The notes under the pieces were generated by a model, which was not told where the DNA came from, did not search any database, and worked only from the letters and a program-made list of their open reading frames with translations. The position numbers and the translations under genes were made by a program. From an uncultured Candidatus Melainabacteria bacterium (GTDB taxonomy: Bacteria; Cyanobacteriota; Vampirovibrionia; Gastranaerophilales; Gastranaerophilaceae), in contig CAKVGS010000004.1 of the NCBI GenBank assembly GCA_934747335.1, positions 1 through 64,000 on the forward strand: DNA of 64,000 bases, read 5' to 3'. Below, piece by piece: positions 46,091-54,365 of the stretch (the first letter of the stretch is position 1; every line of letters starts with the position of its first letter).

Positions 46091-46629
46091 GCAACCGCCA
46101 TGCCTTCTTTAAAATAGCATGAAATTCCTTCTTTTGCTTTCACAATAGCACCCTTTAAAGTTTCTAATTCTTCTTTTGAGAAGTTTTGAAGGACAAAGAC
46201 TTCTGAAGGAATGTTTGGTTGAGGACCAATGCCAATTTTTAGTCTTGCAACATTTTTTGTTCCAAGATGCTGAATAACAGATTTAATACCATTGTGTCCG
46301 CCATCAGAACCATTCGGACGGAATCTGATTTTACCGATTTCTAAAGACAAATCATCATATACGATTAAAACATCTTCAATCGGAATTTTATAATAATCCA
46401 TAACCGCGCGCACTGCCTCACCGGATAAGTTCATGAAGGTAGTCGGTTTAATTAATAAATAATCTTCTGTGCCTGTTCTTAAATTTGTCATAAGACATTT
46501 AAGACGTGAATTTTCTCTGAAATTCAAATTCTCATTAAGAGCAAAACTGTCTACAAGCATAAAACCTGCGTTATGCCTTGTAAAAACGTATTTGTCACCT
46601 ATATTTCCTAAACCTGCGATTAACTTCAT
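46072..46629 (-). CDS. pth: Peptidyl-tRNA hydrolase
   Basis: A 185-residue protein of normal length with GLGNIGDKYVFTRHNAGFML (catalytic His19), KPTTFMNLSGEAV, IVYDDLSLEIGKIRF (catalytic Asp) and GSDGGHNGIKSVI. It releases tRNA from prematurely dropped peptidyl-tRNAs. The last five codons lie in the 32-bp direct repeat. Confidence 0.96.
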   Translation of the reverse strand: MKLIAGLGNIGDKYVFTRHNAGFMLVDSFALNENLNFRENSRLKCLMTNLRTGTEDYLLIKPTTFMNLSGEAVRAVMDYYKIPIEDVLIVYDDLSLEIGKIRFRPNGSDGGHNGIKSVIQHLGTKNVARLKIGIGPQPNIPSEVFVLQNFSKEELETLKGAIVKAKEGISCYFKEGMAVAQNKFN

Positions 46630-46658
46630 TTTTTATATCCCTTTTGAAGGTGAGTAAA

Positions 46659-46691
46659 CCCCTCACCCTAACCCTCTCCCCAGGAGAGGGA
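46659..46691 (+). repeat. Family D palindromic repeat, intergenic copy
   Basis: CCCTCACCCTAACCCTCTCC then CCAGGAGAGGGAAT, between ffh and pth. This is the same sequence as the insertion inside leuS at 33250-33284, differing in the loop. Confidence 0.87.
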
Positions 46692-46709
46692 ATAACCGAC
46701 ACTTGTCAG

Positions 46710-48101
46710 TTATTTGAACCTTCTCATGTTTTTCATCATTTGATGAGCCGTAAGCTTTGCCCCCGCTTGTCCCATTTTGCCCATCATAGAACCCATGTTC
46801 TTTTTGACATCAGAAAAACCTTTCATCATCTTGCGCATTTGTTCAAATTGATTTATAAACACATTTACATCGTGCAAAGGAAGTCCTGAACCTTCGGCAA
46901 TTCTTTTTTTGCGTGAAGAATTCATAAGTTCAGGATGCTCGCGTTCTTCAGGCGTCATACTTTGGATAAATACTTCAATGCGTTTAAACTGTTTTTCGCT
47001 TTCGTGTGAAAGTTTTTGTCTATCGTCTTTTGAAATTTTTAAACCCGGAATCATTCCTAAAAGCTGATCCATAGAACCGAACATTTTCATTTGTGATTGC
47101 ATTTTTAGAAAATCGTTGAAAGAAAATTCAGCTTTCGCCATTTTCTTTTCCATTTCTTTTGCTGTTTTTTCATCAAAAACTTCTTGCGCGCGTTCTACAA
47201 GTGATACAATGTCACCCATTCCTAAAATTCTTGTCGCCATACGTTCAGGATAAAAATCTTCTAACGCATTAAGTTTTTCACCCGTACCTGTTAATTTAAT
47301 AGGTTTATGCGTACAATAAACAACGCTTAATGCCGCACCACCACGAGAATCGCCGTCTAATTTTGTTAAAACTAAACCTGTAATGCTTAATTGCGCATCA
47401 AAGTTTTCGGCCACATTAACAGCTTCTTGACCGGTCATAGAATCAATTACGAGCAATTTTTCGGCAGGATGAAATACTCTATCAATCAAAAGCAATTCTG
47501 CCATCATATCAGTGTCAATTTGTAAACGGCCTGCTGTATCTAAAATAAGTGTATTAAAACCTTTATCTTTTGAGTAATTAATAGCGTTTTGGATGATTGT
47601 CTGAACATCTTTTGAATCATTTTCAGCATAAACTTCAACCCCGATTTGCTCGCCCAAAGCTTTTAACTGGGTAATCGCAGCCGGTCTGTATACGTCACAT
47701 GCAACAAGCAACGGATTTCTGCCTTCTTTTTTAAGCTTAACGGCAAGCTTAGCAGAAGAAGTAGTTTTACCGCTACCTTGAAGCCCAAGCATCATAATAA
47801 GATTCGGATGTCCTGAAAAATCAAGTGGCTTTACTTCTTTACCTAAAAGCTCGATTAATTCATCATGAACGATTTTTACAAGTTGTTGTGATGGATTAAC
47901 GCCTGCTAGAACATTTTCGCCTTCTGCTCTATCTTTAATATTAGAAATAAAAGCTTTTACAACTCTCAAGTTAACATCAGCTTCTAACAATGCGCGTCTG
48001 ATTTCACGCAAAGCTTCTTGCATATTATCCTGAGTCAATTCTTTTTGACCGGCTGTTTTAGCAATAATATCCTGTAATTTATCCGATAATGAGTCAAACA
48101 T
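46710..48101 (-). CDS. ffh: Signal recognition particle GTPase Ffh
   Basis: A 463-residue protein with N domain (1-90), G domain with GLQGSGKTTSSAKLA, DTAGRLQ and TKLDGDSRGG, and a methionine-rich M domain (320-463: MMKGFSDVKKNMGSMMGKMG). It binds signal sequences and 4.5S RNA and delivers ribosomes to FtsY. It lies upstream of pth on the same strand, with a family D repeat between them. No SRP RNA gene was seen nearby. Confidence 0.97.
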   Translation of the reverse strand: MFDSLSDKLQDIIAKTAGQKELTQDNMQEALREIRRALLEADVNLRVVKAFISNIKDRAEGENVLAGVNPSQQLVKIVHDELIELLGKEVKPLDFSGHPNLIMMLGLQGSGKTTSSAKLAVKLKKEGRNPLLVACDVYRPAAITQLKALGEQIGVEVYAENDSKDVQTIIQNAINYSKDKGFNTLILDTAGRLQIDTDMMAELLLIDRVFHPAEKLLVIDSMTGQEAVNVAENFDAQLSITGLVLTKLDGDSRGGAALSVVYCTHKPIKLTGTGEKLNALEDFYPERMATRILGMGDIVSLVERAQEVFDEKTAKEMEKKMAKAEFSFNDFLKMQSQMKMFGSMDQLLGMIPGLKISKDDRQKLSHESEKQFKRIEVFIQSMTPEEREHPELMNSSRKKRIAEGSGLPLHDVNVFINQFEQMRKMMKGFSDVKKNMGSMMGKMGQAGAKLTAHQMMKNMRRFK

Positions 48102-48530
48102 TTGTGATATATCCTTAATTAACGATTTTACTATTTGGATTGTACCACAAACAAGATTTAATGTTTAAACGCATTATTTCTCTACTCCAATCCGATAATA
48201 TTTGCACCACGCCCCTCTCTTTGGGAAACAAAATAATAAATTTCATCAAATGAACGACATCCGCGCCGCGAACGTGCAGCGATTAGCTGCGATAGTGAGC
48301 GAAAGAGAGCAGGCTCTGCCTGCAACATCCATTTTGTTCGACGCTCGTAAGAGCGTAGGAAGCGGTAGCGTGTTTTCTCTTTCTTTTCGTTCTTTTCTTT
48401 CTCTTTTTATTCGCAACAAAAGAGAAAGAAAAGGACATTATAAAAAAAATTATAAAAGAGTGTATTATATACTCTTTATGCATTTACAAACAATAACTTT
48501 GTGTTAACATAATATAAAAAGGAATAAAGT
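48102..48530. other. Intergenic region with hairpins, no convincing gene
   Basis: This gap is partly GC-richer than its surroundings. It holds small palindromes (GCAGGCTCTGCCTGC, ACGCTCGTAAGAGCGT, GCAGCGATTAGCTGC) around 48275-48360, then a perfect 16-bp inverted repeat (CTTTTCTTTCTCTTTT at 48392-48407 with its complement at 48418-48433). The latter could be a terminator or stem. Short open frames on both strands here have no coding character. Confidence 0.55.
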
Positions 48531-48605
48531 ATGACATTATTTAGCGCAAAACTTCATCATACTCATACAAACCCGAAAGGGCTTGGAGTTTTGTTGCGTC
48601 TCTGA
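48531..48605 (+). CDS. Possible 24-residue leader ORF
   Basis: ATG to TGA, peptide MTLFSAKLHHTHTNPKGLGV plus LLRL, with AAAAAGGA about 8 nt upstream and a promoter-like TTAACATAATAT before that. It runs into the structured leader at 48556-48658, so ribosomes translating it would disturb those stems. This may be a regulatory upstream ORF. It is too short for codon evidence. Confidence 0.35.
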   Translation: MTLFSAKLHHTHTNPKGLGVLLRL

Positions 48606-48658
48606 TTTGACTCCATATATCGGCTCTTTCGGGATATTTAAGAGAGAATGAGTACGAT
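48556..48658 (+). promoter_or_regulatory. Structured 5' leader of unknown class (three nested stems)
   Basis: Three nested helices fit one hairpin: 48556-48566 with 48648-48658 (11 bp, one A-C mismatch), 48572-48582 with 48623-48633 (11 bp including one G-U, CCCGAAAG with CTTTCGGG), and 48585-48590 with 48609-48614. The SD of the next gene (AAAGGAG, about 48662-48667) follows at once. It matches no riboswitch consensus I know. Confidence 0.6.
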
Positions 48659-48679
48659 AATAAAGGAGAAAATTTTAAA

Positions 48680-49936
48680 ATGTCACTAGTAAATATAATT
48701 TCAGCAATCGGTAATAATTCAAGCATTTATCCATTAATTGTAAGGGATTGTGGGATTGAAGTGCCTTCTAAAGTTGCAATGACTTACAACCAAAATTTAA
48801 AAGATTCAAAACAAATGGCTTATAATGCAACGAGAGAAAGACTTATTGATGAATATGGAACTTCGCTGGTTTGGTTGGGTGGTATTCCTTTAGTTGGCGC
48901 TATTTGCGATTGGGGAATAAAAAAATTAGGCTATGATCCTAGTGTTAATATAAGCCTTTTAAAAGAAAATTCTAAACAGGGACTAAAATATAATATTGAT
49001 AAATTTAAAGAAGCTGCACCGGAAGAAGCTAAGGCAATGGAAAAGGTTCTTAAAAATAAATCCACTTACCAAAAATTACTTGCAGGAAAGTTTGTTTTAT
49101 CAACAGCTATTCCAGTTGCTGTGATGGGATATTTCTTGCCAAAATTTAATTTTGCCTTGACTGCGAAACTGAAAAAGAAACAAGAGGCAATGAAACCTTT
49201 ATATAATGAGATTGAAGAAGAAGTTTCTCCGTCTTCTCAAAAGAAGGTTGGAGTTAGTGACTCTCAAACAAAACCTGCATTCAAAGGTATTTCTGCAACA
49301 TTAGCCAATATGTCAACTGTTCACAAAATGGCTTTGACTGATGGCGGGTTAACCGTTGGCAGAGTCGGTACTTCAAGAAACAAGTATGAAGCTTTGGAAA
49401 ACGGTTTTAAGATGTCAATGATGATGTTTTTAAACTTTGTAGCTCCGATTTGGTTTGCAAAAGGTTTTGATTCACTGTCAAACAAACTTTTTAAGACAAA
49501 TGTTAACTTAGACCCGAATTTGTTGAACGATAAAGACTTTTTGGCAGAAATTAAGTCTGAAAAATTGGAATTGCCAAAAGAGGATGTAATAGAATTCTTG
49601 GACAAGAATCCTGATTCTAAGTTCGCAAAATTATCTGAAAAATATTGTGGTGTAAAATTTTTAAAAAATCGAGTGCGTGATCCGAGAGCATTTGTAGATG
49701 AAAAACGAGTGCAAGAATTTCAAAAAGAAATCGAAAAGTTTGCAAAACAAGCAACAGAAAGCGGGAATGTTGAGAAATTTGCCAAGAAAGCCCTTGTTGC
49801 AAAATCCGCAAATATTTTAGCAAATGTGGCTTTAAGCAGTTTTCTATTAGCCGTTGCTCTTCCAAAACTAACTTTTGTGTTGCGTAAAAAAGTTACAGGA
49901 TCTGATGCTGAACCGGGTTTGATGACAAAAGCTTAG
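48680..49936 (+). CDS. Orphan membrane protein, paralogue of 35739-37205
   Basis: A 418-residue protein sharing motif order with the 488-residue protein at 35739-37205: RERLIDEYGTSLVWLGGIPL, TKPAFKGISATL, DGGLTVGRVGTSRNKYEA and the C-terminal PKLTFVLRKKVTGSDAEPG. Hydrophobic segments occur at about 60-75, 135-155, 250-265 and 375-395, so it is probably membrane-bound. No known family. It is expressed behind the structured leader, with SD AAAGGAG 12 nt before the ATG. Confidence 0.8.
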   Translation: MSLVNIISAIGNNSSIYPLIVRDCGIEVPSKVAMTYNQNLKDSKQMAYNATRERLIDEYGTSLVWLGGIPLVGAICDWGIKKLGYDPSVNISLLKENSKQGLKYNIDKFKEAAPEEAKAMEKVLKNKSTYQKLLAGKFVLSTAIPVAVMGYFLPKFNFALTAKLKKKQEAMKPLYNEIEEEVSPSSQKKVGVSDSQTKPAFKGISATLANMSTVHKMALTDGGLTVGRVGTSRNKYEALENGFKMSMMMFLNFVAPIWFAKGFDSLSNKLFKTNVNLDPNLLNDKDFLAEIKSEKLELPKEDVIEFLDKNPDSKFAKLSEKYCGVKFLKNRVRDPRAFVDEKRVQEFQKEIEKFAKQATESGNVEKFAKKALVAKSANILANVALSSFLLAVALPKLTFVLRKKVTGSDAEPGLMTKA

Positions 49937-49951
49937 CTTTACACTAAATAA

Positions 49952-50236
49952 TTAAATGATGTATCCGGAATTTCCAAGTTCTAAACTTTTGTTTAATTCT
50001 TTAACAAGTTCAGAAGATATCTTCCAGTTAATTTTTCCGTTAGGATATTTTATATAATGGTTTGTAGAACACATTGAAGACACAAAACAAGCGTCAAGTA
50101 CGTTCATAAACGAAATATCGACACTCATGTTTTCACAATGGTATTTTTCGATATAAGAATTTATAAAAGCTACTGCCTCATTAGGATTAGTAGAATTTGG
50201 GGTAAGCGTGTCGCTTTGGGGTAATAGTTGTAACAT
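49952..50236 (-). CDS. Small orphan protein (94 aa)
   Basis: From the ATG at 50236, which has AAGGA about 8 nt upstream; the frame also extends six codons further. Soluble alpha/beta sequence (AVAFINSYIEKYHCENMSVD, then DISFMNVLDACFVSSMCSTN) with three cysteines. The strand-helix pattern faintly recalls STAS-type folds, but I would not assign it. It converges on the preceding orphan. Confidence 0.65.
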   Translation of the reverse strand: MLQLLPQSDTLTPNSTNPNEAVAFINSYIEKYHCENMSVDISFMNVLDACFVSSMCSTNHYIKYPNGKINWKISSELVKELNKSLELGNSGYII

Positions 50237-50357
50237 GTATATTTTCCTTAACAATTATGTTAACGACATTTTTCTATGTTTTTTTAACAAGTTTGAAAAA
50301 AAATCATACAAATGATTGAGGTTTTTGTTATACAATAAAGAAAAAGGAGAGATTGTT

Positions 50358-50894
50358 ATGACAAAATTAGATGCATTAGAAGCAGCAAAAAAGATAAAAA
50401 TGTTGGTGTTCGATTGTGACGGTGTAATGACAGATGGAAGTGTTACTTATGATGAAAACGGCGTTGAATATAAAACTTTTAATGTAAAAGACGGTCACGG
50501 TATCGTAAGGATGAATAAATCAGGTTTTATTACTGCAATAATTACTGCAAGAAATAACGGAACTGTTGCTCATAGAGCTAAGAATTTGAATTTTACGGAA
50601 GTTTACCAAGGAAGACAATATAAATTGCCTGCGTTGGAAGAGCTTATGGAAAAATATAATTTAACCTATGAAAATGTGTCTTATATGGGCGATGATTTGC
50701 CGGATGTTTGTATTTTAGAAAAAGTCGGCTTGGCCTGTTGTCCTGCGGATGCAGTTAAAGAAGTTCAAGAAATTTGCAACTTTAAATCAAGTATTAATGG
50801 CGGACGCGGTGCTGTTAGAGAGTTGTGCGATTTTATTCTTGATGCACAAGGTATTGAAAAACAGTATATCGTATCAGAAGGTGCAAACAGATAA
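50358..50894 (+). CDS. KdsC-like HAD phosphatase
   Basis: A 178-residue protein from the ATG at 50358 (SD AAAGGAGA 8 nt upstream); the frame extends 14 codons further without support. C0-type HAD motifs: MLVFDCDGVMTDG (nucleophile), ITARNN, GDDLPDVCIL and GGRGAVRELCDFIL. This is closer to classical KdsC (3-deoxy-manno-octulosonate 8-phosphate phosphatase, LPS core synthesis) than the copy next to neuB. The two may serve different sugars. A single gene followed by a repeat cluster. Confidence 0.85.
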   Translation: MTKLDALEAAKKIKMLVFDCDGVMTDGSVTYDENGVEYKTFNVKDGHGIVRMNKSGFITAIITARNNGTVAHRAKNLNFTEVYQGRQYKLPALEELMEKYNLTYENVSYMGDDLPDVCILEKVGLACCPADAVKEVQEICNFKSSINGGRGAVRELCDFILDAQGIEKQYIVSEGANR

Positions 50895-50936
50895 GCTGCT
50901 TTATCTTCGTGCTCTCTATATTTAACAAAAAATCGA

Positions 50937-50996
50937 ACGACTTTAGTCCCCTCCCTCGGGGGAGGGTGCCGAAGGCGGGAGAGGGTATTATTAATT
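50937..50996 (-). repeat. Truncated copy of the MITE at 7803-7928
   Basis: CTTTAGTCCCCTCCCTCGGG and GAGGGTGCCGAAGGCGGGAG, then AGGGTATTATTAA, match the centre and right arm of the complete element. Confidence 0.82.
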
Positions 50997-51015
50997 ATAT
51001 ACAATTCTCTGTATC

Positions 51016-51082
51016 ACCCTCATCAGAGCTCCGCTCAGCTTCTCCCTTGAGGGGAGAAGCTGAGCGGAGCTCTGATGAGGGT
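51016..51082. repeat. 31-bp perfect inverted repeat with 5-nt loop
   Basis: 51016-51046 (ACCCTCATCAGAGCTCCGCT onward) pairs perfectly with 51052-51082. It is one of the strongest hairpins in the window and resembles a palindromic repeat element rather than a terminator, as no T run follows. Confidence 0.87.
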
Positions 51083-51111
51083 GGTATAAAAAAATAAAAC
51101 TTTACAACCTA

Positions 51112-51193
51112 CGGCTCGAACCCCCACCCGAAAATCTAAGTTTCGCAAAGCTCAACTTGATTTTCTACCCTCCCCCTTGGAGAGGGTATTATT
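51112..51193 (+). repeat. Repeat family C, copy 1
   Basis: GGCTCGAACCCCCACCCGAA, then CTCAACTTGATTTTCTACCC and a CCCTTGGAGAGGGTATT end. Similar copies lie at 59438-59533 and 61797-61885. Confidence 0.8.
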
Positions 51194-51206
51194 AACTTCT
51201 AACAGA

Positions 51207-51275
51207 AACCCACCCGCATCTGTAACGCTCAGCACGGCTTCGCTAACATCTGCGACCTCCCTATCCATGGAGGTT
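51207..51275 (+). repeat. Repeat family E, copy 3
   Basis: AACCCACCCGCATCTGTAAC to ATCCATGGAGGTT, the third copy of the 69-bp repeat. With its neighbours it fills most of the 542-bp gap 50895-51436. The remaining 150 bp before the next gene is plain AT-rich sequence with GATATATATATC at about 51393-51404, a weak relative of the shared promoter. Confidence 0.85.
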
Positions 51276-51436
51276 GGACGACAACATCATTATTCTTAAA
51301 GAAACTTTCTTGTCTTTACTGCGTTTCGACCATTTAATGTAAATTTTTGTAACAATTTTGCTCAAAACCCTAAAGTTTTCAAAAATATTGCCGATATATA
51401 TATCAAAGGAACAAAAGGAAAAAAGGAGACTCAATT

Positions 51437-52984
51437 ATGGGTATGTCAGCATCACAAGCAAGGTTAATTGCATTGACAGCAAGAATGAACGACATAGAAT
51501 ATCAAGGTCAACAAATTAACCAACAAAGAACAACTTTGTCTAACCAAGTAAACGCATTATATAACCAGTTGCTTGAAATGAGCGTACCAACACCTCCTTC
51601 AACTTCTGATTATACAAAAGTTCAATACTCTGGAACTGCAGATGCTTCTAAGTTTACTTTAGGCAACGTAGTTCCAACCGGTAAAAATGGTGCAGGTGAA
51701 AGCACTTATACTGTACAATTCAATTATAAAAGATCAGGTAATTCTGTATCAAAAAGTAATACTCAAGCACAAATAAAAACAACACCTCAAAAAATTGGTG
51801 TTAAGCCTGGTGATGATAAAGTAAAAACAAAATATTTAAATACTGTAAATACTCATAAAGCGGAAGGCGATGCTCTAACATCAATAAACGATTTGGATAG
51901 CAAAACTAATGTTCTTATCGAATTGGATGTTAATGCTGAAGGCTTTGATTTTACTAAATATTCAAATATTTATGATGCAAATGGTAAGAAACTAGAAAGT
52001 AAACCAGATTCAGGAGAAGTTTACGTATCATGTAGTGTGTCAGATTTAAAAAACAAAGAAGATTATAAAAAATTGGCAAAATTTGATGATGAAAATAAAA
52101 ATGTATACAAATCAGGCACAAAAACAGAATTCAATACTGCATTTAATGATTCTAAGGATATTTCTAGTGATGGTTTATACTATATTGACGATAATAATCA
52201 ACTTGTTGCAATAACTACAATTAAAGAATTAAAAGATATCATTGGTGAAGATTGTGGTGGAATATCAAAAGTTGTTCTATTAGATGACAAAGCGGCAGAT
52301 AAATCATATGATAACCCATTACGTAATGAAGGTTCAACAGGAATGTCTGTTGGTACAATGCCTGTTTACACATTAGAAGAAGCAAAATCTAAATTAGGAA
52401 GCAGCTATGAAGAGTATCTAAATGCTTTAAAAAATGCATTTCCTGATGAATTCGAATCAGATGCTGATTTAGATACAGTAGCTTCTAAGTTCTATGTTTA
52501 CATTGAATATTCAAATGGTTCCGTAAAACCTCATTTTATCAAACAAGATGAATTAGCATCATTTAAGGATGATGAAAAAGTGGTAAGTCCTTATGATTAT
52601 GTAGCAGATGGTACTTATACACAAACTGATAATAAAAAAGAATGCCAATTAGAATTCGATGCTTCAACAGGCAGAATTACAAAAGTTGGTATTCCTGACG
52701 GCAAAGGTCAAATTAGTTGGGTTTCAGTAACAGCCGAAACGGTTACAGATCAAGACGCTTATGACGAAGCTTTCAATGATTATGAATACGAAAAGAATGT
52801 TTACGATAAAAAGCAACAAGAAATCAACGCAAAAACTTCAATCGTACAACAACAAGATAAGAACTTGGAATTGAAACTTACAAGACTTGATAACGAAAGA
52901 AATGCGGTTAACACAGAAATCGAAGCTGTTAAGAAAGTTGTAAGCGACAACATCGAAAAATCTTATAAAACATTCTCAGGTTAA
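51437..52984 (+). CDS. Orphan protein with terminal coiled coils and a variable middle (515 aa)
   Basis: A 515-residue protein. The N-terminus MGMSASQARLIALTARMNDI followed by EYQGQQINQQ and a helix to residue 48, and the C-terminus (430-510: KQQEINAKTSIVQQQDKNLE, VNTEIEAVKKVVSDNIEKSY), are coiled coils enclosing a Gly/Asp/Lys-rich beta-type middle. This arrangement is like flagellin or hook-associated proteins, but no flagellin signature is present and there is no signal peptide. Possibly a self-assembling surface or appendage protein. SD AAAAGGAG. Codon use is biased toward frequent codons at the ends. Confidence 0.8.
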   Translation: MGMSASQARLIALTARMNDIEYQGQQINQQRTTLSNQVNALYNQLLEMSVPTPPSTSDYTKVQYSGTADASKFTLGNVVPTGKNGAGESTYTVQFNYKRSGNSVSKSNTQAQIKTTPQKIGVKPGDDKVKTKYLNTVNTHKAEGDALTSINDLDSKTNVLIELDVNAEGFDFTKYSNIYDANGKKLESKPDSGEVYVSCSVSDLKNKEDYKKLAKFDDENKNVYKSGTKTEFNTAFNDSKDISSDGLYYIDDNNQLVAITTIKELKDIIGEDCGGISKVVLLDDKAADKSYDNPLRNEGSTGMSVGTMPVYTLEEAKSKLGSSYEEYLNALKNAFPDEFESDADLDTVASKFYVYIEYSNGSVKPHFIKQDELASFKDDEKVVSPYDYVADGTYTQTDNKKECQLEFDASTGRITKVGIPDGKGQISWVSVTAETVTDQDAYDEAFNDYEYEKNVYDKKQQEINAKTSIVQQQDKNLELKLTRLDNERNAVNTEIEAVKKVVSDNIEKSYKTFSG

Positions 52985-52990
52985 TAATTG

Positions 52991-53165
52991 AATAATGGAT
53001 TGCCACGAAAATCAAAGATTTTCTCGCAATGACAGCCAACTTGTAGGTCACACGCCCAGTCATTGCGAGGAGTGTAAACGACGAAGCAATCCACAAAACA
53101 AAAGTTATAAAAAATGGATTGCCACGGCGCATAAATAGAAAATCGTGCCTCGCAATGACAACCAG
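52991..53165. repeat. ATTGCGAGG/GGATTGCC repeat cluster (family F)
   Basis: Alternating copies of GGATTGCCACG, CTCGCAATGAC, CATTGCGAGG and GAAGCAATCC form inverted repeats. Related sequences recur at 59570-59683. Widespread bacterial genomes carry similar elements. The rest of 52985-53357 contains a terminator and AT-rich promoter sequence, with no gene. Confidence 0.82.
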
Positions 53166-53220
53166 CTAGTAATCAACAAAATATCACTCCCGTTAAGGGA
53201 TTACATAGTCGAAAAAGAAC

Positions 53221-53254
53221 GATAGCCCCGACGAGGGGCTATCGCCTTTTTTAA
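53221..53254 (+). terminator. Rho-independent terminator
   Basis: GATAGCCCC pairs with GGGGCTATC around a GACGA loop, followed by GCCTTTTTT. It probably ends the transcript of the 515-residue gene beyond the repeat cluster. Confidence 0.9.
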
Positions 53255-53357
53255 CAAATTTAAAGTATGTTTGTTTAATTTCAATCAAGCAAATTTCTAC
53301 AATTGTTTTTTTGTTTTATAAGTGTTATTTTAAAGAACATATTATAGGAGAAAATTT

Positions 53358-54053
53358 ATGAGAGTTGATGGAAGAAGAAATGACGAACTTAGAAATATTA
53401 AATTTACACATGGTTTTACAAAGCATGCATTAGGCTCTGTTTTAGCAGAATTTGGTGATACAAGAGTAATAGTAACAGCCTCGGTTGATTTAAAAAAACC
53501 AAAATGGATGGATGAAAATGATAACCGCGGATGGGTAACAGCAGAATATTCTCTTCTTCCTGCTTCCACAAACACGCGTTGTAAAAGAGAAAGAGAAAAA
53601 ATTTCCGGTCGTACTCAAGAAATTCAACGATTAATTGGTAGAAGTCTTCGTGCTTGTGTTGACTTAGAAAAAATGCCCGGCATGACAATAACAATTGATG
53701 CTGATGTAATTCAAGCTGATGGTGGAACAAGAACCGCAAGTATTTGCGGTGGTTTTTTGGCGTTAAAAGATGCTATAAATAAACTTTTAGCATCAGGAGA
53801 TTTGAAAGAAAATCCAATTATTGAGCCAATTGGCGCTATTTCAATAGGGATAGTTGATAATGAAATTAAATTAGATTTATGCTATGAAGAGGATTCTCAT
53901 GCACAAGTCGATTCTAATGTTATACTGACAAAAAGCGGAAAGATTGTTGATTTTCAAACAACGTCAGAAGGCGAACCTTATGAATTTGAAAGAATGATTG
54001 AGTTGTTTAATACTGCAAAAGACGGTATTGGTAGAATTATAGAAATGTATTAA
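53358..54053 (+). CDS. rph: Ribonuclease PH
   Basis: A 231-residue phosphorolytic exoribonuclease: MRVDGRRNDELR, GSVLAEFGDTRVIVTASVD, ISGRTQEIQRLIGRSLRAC, DADVIQADGGTRTASICGG and DLCYEEDSHAQVDSNVI. It trims tRNA 3' ends. The start MRVDGRR is the normal RNase PH start and has SD AGGAGA. A Cys-rich small gene follows 21 bp later. Confidence 0.96.
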   Translation: MRVDGRRNDELRNIKFTHGFTKHALGSVLAEFGDTRVIVTASVDLKKPKWMDENDNRGWVTAEYSLLPASTNTRCKREREKISGRTQEIQRLIGRSLRACVDLEKMPGMTITIDADVIQADGGTRTASICGGFLALKDAINKLLASGDLKENPIIEPIGAISIGIVDNEIKLDLCYEEDSHAQVDSNVILTKSGKIVDFQTTSEGEPYEFERMIELFNTAKDGIGRIIEMY

Positions 54054-54074
54054 TAAAAGAACGGAATAATAAAT

Positions 54075-54281
54075 ATGGAATGTCAAAGAGAAGAAAATTT
54101 ACTTGAATGTACTTGTTCTGCAACGAAATGTAAAAATCGAGGAATTTGTTGTGAATGCGTTAAGCATCACAGAGAAGCAGGCCAAATTCCGGGTTGCTTT
54201 TTCCCTAAAAGTGCTGAGTTGAAACACGATAGATCAATTGAATATTTTATTGAAGTGTATTCAAAAATTAAAAAGCAGTAA
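54075..54281 (+). CDS. Small cysteine-rich protein, DUF6485-like
   Basis: A 68-residue protein with seven cysteines in LECTCSATKCKNRGICCECV and GCFFPKSAE. The pattern (CTC, C4, CC-CV, H-H then PGCFF) is that of a small conserved cysteine-rich family in anaerobes, annotated as DUF6485. It probably binds a metal. Its function is unknown. It follows rph closely and is likely co-transcribed. Confidence 0.82.
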   Translation: MECQREENLLECTCSATKCKNRGICCECVKHHREAGQIPGCFFPKSAELKHDRSIEYFIEVYSKIKKQ

Positions 54282-54365
54282 TGTAACAAAAATCACTCTT
54301 ACTTGCTTAAGTTTTGTTTTTTTGTTAGACTACGAAATGTAGATTAGGTAAAGAGGAGTTTTATT

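Noticed and set aside
48202..48507. Open frame of about 100 codons on the plus strand in the gap upstream of the structured leader
   Set aside because: It spans several hairpins and a long inverted repeat, has no SD and gives a low-complexity Arg/Ser/Phe peptide.
52991..53165. CRISPR-like array
   Set aside because: The repeated units are few, alternate in orientation, differ in sequence and have no regular spacers; no cas genes are present.
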